Shown here in pieces: positions 56,732 through 64,000 of a stretch of DNA of 64,000 nucleotides (position 1 is its first letter; each line of letters opens with the position of its first letter). The stretch comes from Serratia nevei (GTDB lineage: Bacteria; Pseudomonadota; Gammaproteobacteria; Enterobacterales; Enterobacteriaceae). The DNA lies in contig NZ_JAMYWQ010000017.1 of assembly GCF_024160145.1 (NCBI RefSeq), positions 1-64,000 of the forward strand. The letters run 5' to 3'. The position numbers and the translations under genes were made by a program. Below the pieces are notes generated by a model that ran no database searches, had not been told where the DNA came from, and saw only the letters and a list, made by a program, of their open reading frames with translations.

Positions 56732-58717
56732 ATGAAGAAACCCCTACAGGGCACGGTTCACCGTTATCGCAAGGACATTGACGGTTTGCGCGCCATCGCC
56801 ATCCTTCTGGTTGTTCTTTATCATACTGGCGTAAAACAGATAAGCGGCGGATTCATCGGCGTTGATATATTTTTTGTCATCTCGGGATTCCTCATCGGTG
56901 GAATTCTTCATCGCGAACATTCGCAAGGGCAGTTTTCTTACCTAAACTTCTACAGCAGACGAATAAAGCGAATAGCGCCGGCGTTGCTCTTCATGTTAAC
57001 CGTCATCTCCGTGATAGCGACACTCTATTTATCCCCACTGGAAATGAAGGACTTCTCATTATTTTCCGGCGCAACAATACTATCAGTGCCGAATATTATT
57101 CTTTGGCACAAAACCAACTACTTTTCACCCAATGCTGAGCTAAATCCGCTATTGATGACGTGGTCATTAGGCGTAGAAGAACAATTTTATATCTTCCTCC
57201 CCTTGCTGTTGGGTTTCCTGTTTAGAAAGAAACTCAACGTGCTATTCTGGATCGCCGCAATCACCCTATTATCTTTTATAACATGTATTTTTGTCACCCA
57301 GGCTAACCCACTGTTTGCATTCTTCATGCTGCCAACGCGAGCCTGGGAATTGGGCATGGGTGTCTGGTTGGCGATAGCGCAACAACAGCATCGGCTTCCT
57401 GCCCAACCGGCTTGGCTAAAAGAGCTGCAGTTTATCCTTGGGTCGATTTTAATTATCCTCTCGGCATCATACTTCAGCAGCGAGACGGCTTTTCCGGGTG
57501 CTGCTGCGCTTTTGCCCACGCTGGGAACGTTACTCCTCATTCTTGGCAACGGCCGCCTCAGCGGCTGGCTGCTGGGCAATCCACTCATGGTATTTATCGG
57601 TCTGGTGTCTTATTCGTGGTATTTATGGCACTGGCCTCTGCTCTCGTTTGCCAGGCTAGCGGCGAATCAGCCCCTGTCACTCGGCGCGACGCTAGCGATC
57701 TCCACTGTCGCCCTGGCCATTGCCTATATCTCTTACCGTTTTATCGAAACCCCATTTCGCCAAGGTTGGCGATATCAAGAGAATAAAGTCATTGGCGGTT
57801 ACTTATCCTTGATTGCCATCCTTATGCTGCCCACCTCCATTTTTTATTTGACTGAAGGCGCCACACAGCCCGTCTCTGCGGCCGTCACTCAAGCGGAAGC
57901 CGACAAACTTGAACGAGTTGCCGACAAGTGTCTGATCGGTCAGGGCAACACTTCATATTCTACCGAGAGCGTTTGTCTGGATAGCAGCAAAAACGCCGGT
58001 ATCGCCCTGTTGGGAGACAGCCACGCCGCCTCGCTCCGCGGGGGTGTCGACCATTATGCGAAGCAGCACCAACTGTCTGTTTATCAGCTGACAAAAGCAA
58101 CCTGCCCAATGCTGATCGGGGTGTTCAGAACCATGAAAGCCTATCCTTCGCATGCAGCAGAGTGCGCAGAATATAACGCCAAAGCGCTTGACTTCGTTAT
58201 TAACAACCCCAAGATAAAAAATGTCATCATTGCCGCCTCATGGGATTCAGGAATAATCAATGGCAATGAAGGTTATTCTGTTTCAGGGAAGAAAATCCCA
58301 AAAGTCGAGGCGCTTGCCCTCGGGCTTAAGAATGTTGTCGAAAAATTGAATGGCGCCGGAAAAAACGTCATCTTAGTTGAAGACGTCCCCTATATTAAGT
58401 TCAATACCGTTAAAGCGCTCGACAATGAAAAAATCCCATTAAGAAAACTGGTGGCGACAATTTTCAGCCCCCCCGCTACTGCCGTTGAGTATCATACCGA
58501 TGATTACACGAAAAAATACTCGATGCCGACAGTAAACTTAGAGCGTTTGATGACGCCTTACAAGGACAGACTATTATTAGACATTGTCCCACCGGCAAAA
58601 AGCTTATGTAATGAAAATGGATGTCAATTCAAGGAAAACGGCAGGCTGCTGTACTATGACAACCAACATATGACTTATATTGGCGGCATGATTGCTTTGA
58701 GGGATTTAACGATATAG
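56732..58717 (+). CDS. OafA/YrhL-type acyltransferase with SGNH domain (intact)
   Basis: 661 residues. Acyltransferase-3 domain (about 10-370) with DIDGLRAIAILLVVLYHTG, GVDIFFVISGFL, the R-x10-H-like catalytic region and VSYSWYLWHWPLL, about ten membrane helices. The C-terminal SGNH-type domain has IALLGDSHAAS and YYDNQHMTYIGG. It is homologous to the split gene at 51.9 kb across both domains. It probably acetylates O-antigen or other surface sugar. AT-richer than flanking genes and inserted between ycgB and fadR, which are adjacent in E. coli. Confidence 0.93.
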   Translation: MKKPLQGTVHRYRKDIDGLRAIAILLVVLYHTGVKQISGGFIGVDIFFVISGFLIGGILHREHSQGQFSYLNFYSRRIKRIAPALLFMLTVISVIATLYLSPLEMKDFSLFSGATILSVPNIILWHKTNYFSPNAELNPLLMTWSLGVEEQFYIFLPLLLGFLFRKKLNVLFWIAAITLLSFITCIFVTQANPLFAFFMLPTRAWELGMGVWLAIAQQQHRLPAQPAWLKELQFILGSILIILSASYFSSETAFPGAAALLPTLGTLLLILGNGRLSGWLLGNPLMVFIGLVSYSWYLWHWPLLSFARLAANQPLSLGATLAISTVALAIAYISYRFIETPFRQGWRYQENKVIGGYLSLIAILMLPTSIFYLTEGATQPVSAAVTQAEADKLERVADKCLIGQGNTSYSTESVCLDSSKNAGIALLGDSHAASLRGGVDHYAKQHQLSVYQLTKATCPMLIGVFRTMKAYPSHAAECAEYNAKALDFVINNPKIKNVIIAASWDSGIINGNEGYSVSGKKIPKVEALALGLKNVVEKLNGAGKNVILVEDVPYIKFNTVKALDNEKIPLRKLVATIFSPPATAVEYHTDDYTKKYSMPTVNLERLMTPYKDRLLLDIVPPAKSLCNENGCQFKENGRLLYYDNQHMTYIGGMIALRDLTI

Positions 58718-58787
58718 CCGGCCGACGCCACGGGTGACAACGTCCGTCGCCAATAAATCAAGCAATAGCTTAGTAACGGCCTGATGC

Positions 58788-58824
58788 AAAAAGCGTCTGC
58801 GATTTAAATCTGAACCGCAGACGC
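58788..58824 (-). terminator. fadR terminator
   Basis: GCGTCTGC (58793-58800) pairs with GCAGACGC (58817-58824). On minus five T follow. It lies about 40 bases beyond the fadR stop. Confidence 0.8.
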
Positions 58825-58866
58825 CCATTTGGAACGCGTTCCGAATACCGTTGGCAAACGCGCTGT

Positions 58867-59586
58867 TTAACGGCGCGCTTCTGTCAGATCGCTCGGCATG
58901 GTGCCCTGCATGCTCTGCCAAATCGCCCCGCTGTCTTTACCGTAGTTGCGCACGGTATCCATGACCTGATCATAGAGCTTCTCATGGCACAGCGTAGACA
59001 GCTTGCTGTAGAAGGTCAGCGCCAGCTTGCGCGCTTCCGGGTTGGAGAAGTAGTAGCGGCCCACGCGGGTGTACAGCCCTTTCAGGCCGTTGAAAATCAG
59101 GCCGTAGATCGGGTTGCCGGAAGCGAACGCCAGGCCGCGGAAGATCTCGTAATCGAGCAGATTGAAAGCGTCCGCCTGATCTTCTACCTCGGCGGCTTTC
59201 GCCAGCACTTGCTGAGCCTGCTCCGGATGATTGCGCACCGCGGCGCGAATAAAGATCGACGCGATATTGGTGCGCACCGACAGCAGGTTATCGATCAGCT
59301 GCGGGACGCTCTTGTGATCGAGACGGGCCACGGTCTCGAGGATATTGAGGCCGGACGTTTCCCAGAAATTGTTCACTTTGGTCGGTTTGCCATGCTGAAT
59401 GGTCAACCAACCATCGCGAGCCAGACGTTGCAACACTTCACGTAACGTGGTGCGCGTGACGCCAATCAACTCCGAAAGCTCACGCTCCGCGGGCAAAATA
59501 GAGCCAGGGGGGAAGCGATTATTCCAAATACTCTCAATAATGTACTCTTCCGCGAAACCGGCAGGACTCTGCGCCTTTATGACCAT
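58867..59586 (-). CDS. fadR: Fatty acid metabolism regulator FadR
   Basis: GntR-family regulator of 239 residues, E. coli length. The N-terminal winged helix ([30 protein letters not shown], about 34-63) binds DNA; the C-terminal alpha-helical domain binds long-chain acyl-CoA. It represses fad degradation genes and activates fabA/fabB. Divergent from nhaB as in E. coli. Confidence 0.97.
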   Translation of the reverse strand: MVIKAQSPAGFAEEYIIESIWNNRFPPGSILPAERELSELIGVTRTTLREVLQRLARDGWLTIQHGKPTKVNNFWETSGLNILETVARLDHKSVPQLIDNLLSVRTNIASIFIRAAVRNHPEQAQQVLAKAAEVEDQADAFNLLDYEIFRGLAFASGNPIYGLIFNGLKGLYTRVGRYYFSNPEARKLALTFYSKLSTLCHEKLYDQVMDTVRNYGKDSGAIWQSMQGTMPSDLTEARR

Positions 59587-59829
59587 GTGTTTGACGTTCC
59601 GTTGCGACGATAAAATCAGTAAAAGTAATCAGCTCATCATACCAGATCGCACCGACATGACATAGCGTGAGCGAAAAACAATAAACGAAAGTGTGCATAA
59701 AGTGGCAAAAAACGGGCAAAAACACCGGCCGGCAGAAATTTACCATCGTAAAACAAGCTCCTGTTGCACCCGCCCCCGCCGCATTGTTAGGGTACGTGCT
59801 ACGACTGATTTAAGGATGCATAGAGGACA

Positions 59830-61395
59830 ATGGAAACCACCCTGCGCAGCGCCCTGCTCAAAAATTTCCTGGGGCAATCTCCCGACTGGTACAAACTGAC
59901 CATCATCATTTTTCTGGCGATCAACCCCTTGGTGTTCTTTTTCGCCAGCCCGTTTATCGCGGGTTGGCTGCTGGTGGTCGAGTTCATCTTTACCCTGGCG
60001 ATGGCGTTGAAATGCTACCCGCTGCTGCCGGGCGGCCTGCTGGCGCTGGAGGCGGTGGCCATCGGCATGACCAGCCCGGCGCAGGTCTCGCAGGAGATCG
60101 AACATAACCTGGAAGTGCTGTTGCTGTTGGTCTTTATGGTGGCCGGCATCTACTTCATGAAGCAGCTGTTGCTGTTCGTGTTCACCAAGCTGCTGCTCAA
60201 CATCCGTTCGAAAACGCTGCTGTCGCTGGCGTTCTGTCTGGCCGCCGCCTTCCTTTCCGCTTTCCTCGACGCGCTGACGGTGGTGGCGGTAGTGATCAGC
60301 GTGGCCACGGGATTCTACTCCATCTACCACAACGTGACCTCGAATCGCCCCGACGGCGACATCGGCGATGACAGCGATTTCACCGGTGAAGAGCGCAAAC
60401 AGACGCTGGAGCAATTCCGCGCCTTTCTGCGCAGCCTGCTGATGCACGCCGGCGTCGGCACCGCGCTCGGCGGCGTCATGACCATGGTGGGCGAACCACA
60501 GAACCTGATCATCGCCAAAAGCGCAGGCTGGGGCTTTATCGATTTCTTCCTGCGGATGGCGCCGGTCACATTGCCGGTGCTGGTTTGCGGCCTGCTGGTT
60601 TGTTGGCTGGTCGAGCGTTTTCGCCTGTTTGGCTACGGCACACAGCTGCCGGAAGCGGTGCGTGACGTGCTGAAGGAGTATGACCGCAAGGCTACCGCCG
60701 GCCGCAGCAAACAAGAACGGCTCAAGCTGGTGATGCAGGCGCTGATCGGCGTTTGGCTGGTGCTGGCGCTGGCCTTCCACCTGGCGGAAGTCGGGCTGAT
60801 CGGCCTCTCGGTGATCATCCTCGCCACGTCCTTGTGCGGCGTGAACGATGAGCACGCCATCGGCAAAGCGTTCCAGGAAGCGCTGCCGTTCACTGCGCTG
60901 CTGACGGTATTTTTCACCGTGGTGGCAGTAATCATCGAACAGCACCTGTTCAGCCCGGTGATCCAGTTTGTGTTGCGCGCCGAGCCCGCCTCTCAGCTTT
61001 CGCTGTTCTATCTGTTCAATGGCCTGCTGTCGTCGGTTTCCGACAACGTGTTCGTCGGCACGGTCTACATCAACGAGGCGCGCAGCGCGCTCGAGACCGG
61101 CGCTATCGCATTGAAACAGTTCGAACTGCTGGCGGTCGCCATCAATACCGGCACCAACCTGCCTTCGGTCGCCACCCCTAACGGCCAGGCGGCGTTCCTG
61201 TTCTTGCTGACGTCGGCATTGGCGCCGCTGGTGCGTCTGTCGTATGGCCGCATGGTGTGGATGGCCCTGCCTTATACGGTAGTGCTGACGGTGGTCGGTC
61301 TGCTGTGCGTCCAGTTCACGCTGGAACCGGCAACCGAGCTGTTGACGCAGTGGCATTGGCTGGCGCTGCCGCCCATCGACGCCGTCGGCCACTGA
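59830..61395 (+). CDS. nhaB: Na+/H+ antiporter NhaB
   Basis: 521-residue inner-membrane antiporter with about 12 hydrophobic segments. It begins [22 protein letters not shown]. The conserved [17 protein letters not shown] and [18 protein letters not shown] segments are clear. It exports sodium at alkaline or saline conditions. AGAGGAC lies just before the ATG. Confidence 0.96.
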   Translation: METTLRSALLKNFLGQSPDWYKLTIIIFLAINPLVFFFASPFIAGWLLVVEFIFTLAMALKCYPLLPGGLLALEAVAIGMTSPAQVSQEIEHNLEVLLLLVFMVAGIYFMKQLLLFVFTKLLLNIRSKTLLSLAFCLAAAFLSAFLDALTVVAVVISVATGFYSIYHNVTSNRPDGDIGDDSDFTGEERKQTLEQFRAFLRSLLMHAGVGTALGGVMTMVGEPQNLIIAKSAGWGFIDFFLRMAPVTLPVLVCGLLVCWLVERFRLFGYGTQLPEAVRDVLKEYDRKATAGRSKQERLKLVMQALIGVWLVLALAFHLAEVGLIGLSVIILATSLCGVNDEHAIGKAFQEALPFTALLTVFFTVVAVIIEQHLFSPVIQFVLRAEPASQLSLFYLFNGLLSSVSDNVFVGTVYINEARSALETGAIALKQFELLAVAINTGTNLPSVATPNGQAAFLFLLTSALAPLVRLSYGRMVWMALPYTVVLTVVGLLCVQFTLEPATELLTQWHWLALPPIDAVGH

Positions 61396-61515
61396 TGTGA
61401 CGCCGGCAGTGGGAACCGACTATTTTTACGCGGAATCCGGCCCAGGTGGCTGGCAGCGAGGGGGAATTGGTTTACACTGCCGGTTCAATTGCTTACTGCA
61501 TGGAAGAATCTAGAT

Positions 61516-62046
61516 ATGTTGCAATTCTTTAACCGCTGTTCACAAGGACGCGGCGCCTGGCTGCTGATGGCCCTGACAGCGTTGGTGTTGGAACTGGTGG
61601 CGCTCTATTTCCAGCACGTTATGCTGCTGCAGCCCTGCGTCATGTGCATTTACGAGCGTTGCGCGCTGTTCGGCATCCTCGGCGCCTCGCTGGTGGGCGC
61701 CATCGCGCCGAAAACTCCGCTGCGCTATGCGGCGATCTTGCTGTGGATCTACAGCGCCTGGGAAGGCGTACAGCTGGCGTGGAAGCACACCATGATCCAA
61801 CTGCACCCTTCGCCGTTCAATACCTGCGATTTCTTCGTCAGCTTCCCGTCCTGGCTGCCGCTGGACAAATGGCTGCCGGCGGTGTTCCACGCCTCCGGCG
61901 ACTGTTCCGTGCGCCAATGGCAGTTCCTGACGCTGGAAATGCCCCAGTGGCTGGTTGGCATCTTCGGTGCCTATCTGCTGGTGGCGCTGATTGTGCTGAT
62001 CGCACAATTTGTTCGCCCACGTCGCCGCGATCTGTTCGGCCGCTGA
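61516..62046 (+). CDS. dsbB: Disulfide bond formation protein DsbB
   Basis: Quinone reductase that re-oxidises DsbA. I start at the ATG at 61516 ([13 protein letters not shown]), giving 176 residues as in E. coli, not at the upstream TTG. Four membrane helices. The redox pairs are Cys41/Cys44 in PCVMC and Cys104/Cys130 in the second periplasmic loop. Confidence 0.97.
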   Translation: MLQFFNRCSQGRGAWLLMALTALVLELVALYFQHVMLLQPCVMCIYERCALFGILGASLVGAIAPKTPLRYAAILLWIYSAWEGVQLAWKHTMIQLHPSPFNTCDFFVSFPSWLPLDKWLPAVFHASGDCSVRQWQFLTLEMPQWLVGIFGAYLLVALIVLIAQFVRPRRRDLFGR

Positions 62047-62060
62047 TCGGCGAACAAACA

Positions 62061-62090
62061 AAAAACGGCGCCAAAAGGCGCCGTTTTTTT
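62061..62090 (+). terminator. dsbB terminator
   Basis: ACGGCGCC (62065-62072) pairs with GGCGCCGT (62077-62084) around AAAA, with A-run before and seven T after. Confidence 0.93.
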
Positions 62091-62125
62091 AGGGTATTGC
62101 TGCCACATTCCGAGATAGCCCCACC

Positions 62126-62197
62126 TCAGGTATGTGTAAGGAAGTAAACGAGCACGATCAGCGCTCCAGCCACGGCAAACAGACGGACCATTTTCAT
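62126..62197 (-). CDS. Putative 23-residue membrane peptide
   Basis: Minus-strand frame MKMVRLFAVAGALIVLVYFL plus THT with a stop. GAGAG lies 8-9 bases before the ATG. A single basic-then-hydrophobic helix, like known enterobacterial micro-proteins. It is convergent with dsbB and behind the dsbB terminator. No homologue recalled with confidence. Confidence 0.45.
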   Translation of the reverse strand: MKMVRLFAVAGALIVLVYFLTHT

Positions 62198-62449
62198 TGT
62201 TATACTCTCGAACTTGCGGGAGAGCGGCCAAATTACCCAACTTATCGTTTAAAAAGAAGCATTCCGCTTCGATTAAGCACGTAATTTACATAACATTAAA
62301 CTTCTGCGATGCCCGCCGGCAAAAAACAGGCCGCGCCGACGTTTTTCCCAGCGTCTGACGGCATGAATAAATTACCGTCGCTTATGAGCGAATGCGCCTT
62401 TGTCACATTCAGAGCACAATATTTTGGTGAAGTTTGCCCGTAAAATCCT

Positions 62450-62530
62450 TATAGTATCGGCAAAGTGAGTATTACCGATTTCCCTGGTGTTGTTGTGTGT
62501 CTTGCCCCTCATCTTTGCAGGGGCTTTTTT
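62450..62530 (+). ncRNA. Candidate short RNA or attenuated leader
   Basis: TATAGT at 62450-62455 (weak -35) is followed by about 45 bases without coding signature (including GTTGTTGTGTGT) and a terminator: GCCCCT (62504-62509) pairing with AGGGGC (62519-62524) and six T. This would give a transcript of roughly 70 bases. Alternatively it is an attenuator for the hydroxylase gene 160 bases downstream. It matches no small RNA that I can name. Confidence 0.35.
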
Positions 62531-62692
62531 CCCCTCCCCCTGAGTGGCGAAAATTCCCCTTTATCTTGAGCAACCGCTCACCGTTCGCGCACTAATGATT
62601 AAAATCATTCGCGATACTTTCCTTATGCTGAATGACGCTCTGATTCTCCCCCTTACCTCTGGTGAGCCAGGCCCAGCCTAAGGACACGTTTT

Positions 62693-63454
62693 ATGCCGGA
62701 TACCGCATTGCCCCCGTCACCTCAACGCCCCTTTCTGCGCCGTATGCTGCTCAAGGCAGGAAAAAGATTCCTGCGCTGGAACGGCGAGTTTCAGACCCGC
62801 CATTCGCTAATCTCGACTACGCCGCAGATCGGTAATCATGAATTTAATTGGGTGGCAGCGTTGGAAGCCCAGTGGCCGGTAATACGCGAGGAGTTGGATC
62901 GCCTGCTGGAACACCCGGAAGATATTCCCGCGTTCCACCAAATATCTCCGGATCAGAAACGCATCTCTAAAGGGGATAACTGGAAAACCTTCGGGCTGTT
63001 CGTCTACGGACAACGGATCGATGAGAACTGCGCCATTTGCCCACGCACCGCACAAGCGGTCAGCGAGATCCCCGGCATGCGCACCGCGATGTTTTCGATC
63101 CTGAAACCGCACTATCACATCGTGCCCCACAAGGGCCCGACCCGCGCCGTGGTGCGTGCACATCTGGGATTGATCGTGCCAAAGGATCGGGAAAAGCTAT
63201 GGATCCGCGTTGACGATCAGATCCTGCACTGGAATGAAGGCAAGGTGATCCTGTTTGATGATTCCTACGAGCACGAGGTGCGCAATGATACCGACGAGCT
63301 GCGTGCAGTGCTGTTTCTCGATATCGACCGGCCGATGGACAAGGTGGGGACGGCGGTGAATAAGCTGCTGTTCAGCCTGATCAAAGCCAGCCCGTATGTG
63401 AAGCAGCCGCTGAAAAATCTGGCTCGCTGGCACCGCCGTGACAAACGGAAGTGA
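62693..63454 (+). CDS. Aspartyl/asparaginyl beta-hydroxylase-family dioxygenase
   Basis: 253-residue 2-oxoglutarate/Fe(II) oxygenase-like protein. The jelly-roll motif HYHIVPHKGPTRAVVRAHLGL gives the first metal His and the 2-oxoglutarate Arg; DDSYEHEVRNDT gives the distal His. The family includes LpxO, which hydroxylates lipid A, and hydroxylases of amino acids or peptides. A basic, partly hydrophobic N-terminus is present but no clear membrane helix as in LpxO. AAGGA lies 8 bases before the ATG. Substrate not inferable. Confidence 0.85.
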   Translation: MPDTALPPSPQRPFLRRMLLKAGKRFLRWNGEFQTRHSLISTTPQIGNHEFNWVAALEAQWPVIREELDRLLEHPEDIPAFHQISPDQKRISKGDNWKTFGLFVYGQRIDENCAICPRTAQAVSEIPGMRTAMFSILKPHYHIVPHKGPTRAVVRAHLGLIVPKDREKLWIRVDDQILHWNEGKVILFDDSYEHEVRNDTDELRAVLFLDIDRPMDKVGTAVNKLLFSLIKASPYVKQPLKNLARWHRRDKRK

Positions 63455-63561
63455 AACAACGGGTTGGGCTATCCGCATCACTCTCGCAGGTAAAGTCGCT
63501 CAAGGGGAAATGCCCCGTCTGGCCTTCCCCCCCCAGGGCATCCGACAAAAAGCGGGCGGCT

Positions 63562-64000
63562 TTATCTGGCCCAGTCCGGCTTGTTGAGGATATGATCCTG
63601 CCAATCCACCACTTCGCTCTCGCGCACCGCGATATGCCGCACCGTGATGCGCTCACCGTGCATCGCCGCCTTGGAGCCGCTCAGCAGCGGGTGCCAGGGG
63701 AACAGCGGTTTGCCTTCACCAATCAGACGATAGGCGCAGGTCGGCGGCAACCAATCGAAGGTGGTGAGATTTTCGCGCGTCAGTTTGATGCAGTCTTCTT
63801 CCAGCTCGAAGCGCCGCTCGTAGTTGCGGCATTGGCAGGATTTGATGTTGAGCTGGTTGCAGGCTACGTTGGTAAAATAAATCTCGTCGGTATCTTCGTC
63901 GATCAGCTTATTCAAACAGCATTGCCCGCACCCGTCGCACAGCGATTCCCACTCTTGTTCTGACATTTCCGCCAGCGTTTTCTGTTGCCAAAAAGCGAGT
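63562..64000 (-). CDS. ycgN: YcgN family Cys-cluster protein (5' end beyond the window)
   Basis: UPF0260 protein with the CDGCGQCC cluster and further Cys residues (CQCRNY, CIKLT, TCAYRL) that suggest metal or Fe–S binding. An internal ATG at 63966 is open, but the frame continues upstream to the edge as [10 protein letters not shown], matching the E. coli N-terminus (PFWQQKTLDEM), so the true start lies outside. It ends [10 protein letters not shown] as in E. coli. Function unknown; sits near min genes in E. coli. Confidence 0.93.
   Translation of the reverse strand, partial: LAFWQQKTLAEMSEQEWESLCDGCGQCCLNKLIDEDTDEIYFTNVACNQLNIKSCQCRNYERRFELEEDCIKLTRENLTTFDWLPPTCAYRLIGEGKPLFPWHPLLSGSKAAMHGERITVRHIAVRESEVVDWQDHILNKPDWAR

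Noticed and set aside
61489-61515. N-terminal extension of dsbB from a TTG codon
   Set aside because: The ATG at 61516 gives the exact E. coli length and N-terminus.

Overview
The window reads as chromosome of a Serratia-like enterobacterium, closest in feel to the S. marcescens group. The gene order follows several blocks of the E. coli K-12 map: opp–ychE–adhE–tdk–hns–galU–rssB–rssA–ychJ–purU–tyrT-type tRNA operon; xthA–nudG–ynjH–topB–selD–ydjA–sppA–ansA–pncA–yeaC–msrB–gapA–yeaD–mipA–yeaG–yeaH; and dadX–dadA–ycgB–fadR–nhaB–dsbB–ycgN. Protein lengths match E. coli closely, the GC content is high, and there is a decayed ChiD-like chitinase fragment. The genus is an inference from protein similarity and layout; no rRNA is present.

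Layout. 0–7.6 kb: oligopeptide permease operon on the minus strand with two tandem OppA-type binding proteins. 8–12.8 kb: ychE, adhE with a long leader, tdk. 13–17.4 kb: hns, then a nucleotide-sugar cluster (galU, ugd, a UDP-uronate-type epimerase). 17.6–21.2 kb: rssB, rssA, ychJ, purU. 21.2–22.1 kb: a tyrT-like stable RNA operon with two tRNA-Tyr(GTA) genes, followed by tandem repeats of about 175 bp that each end in a copy of the tRNA 3' end. 22.2–33 kb: LOG protein, xthA, nudG, ynjH, an overlapping selD–mnmH–topB run, ydjA, sppA, ansA, pncA. 33.1–33.35 kb: remnant of a family 18 glycosyl hydrolase. 33.4–41 kb: yeaC, msrB, gapA, yeaD, mipA and the yeaGH stress pair behind a clear sigma-54 promoter.

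41–48.8 kb is the main accessory stretch. It starts with a fasciclin-domain secreted protein, an ECF sigma factor and an RskA-type anti-sigma factor in one operon. Several very small, mostly membrane proteins follow, including a YmgB/AriR-like protein and a 58-residue GhoT/OrtT-family toxin homologue. The stretch ends with a DEDD exonuclease and an MFS exporter. 48.8–62 kb returns to conserved synteny (dadX, dadA, zinT, ycgB, fadR, nhaB, dsbB), but two AT-richer genes for large OafA-type surface acyltransferases are inserted in it. One of these is split by a +1 shift in a run of eight G and looks phase-variable. The right end carries an aspartyl/asparaginyl hydroxylase-family gene and ycgN, which runs off the edge.

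The items most worth follow-up are the G8-tract acyltransferase, the fasciclin/sigma/anti-sigma module with its candidate autoregulated promoter, the orphan OrtT-like toxin among unannotated micro-ORFs, and the tRNA-Tyr repeat operon.
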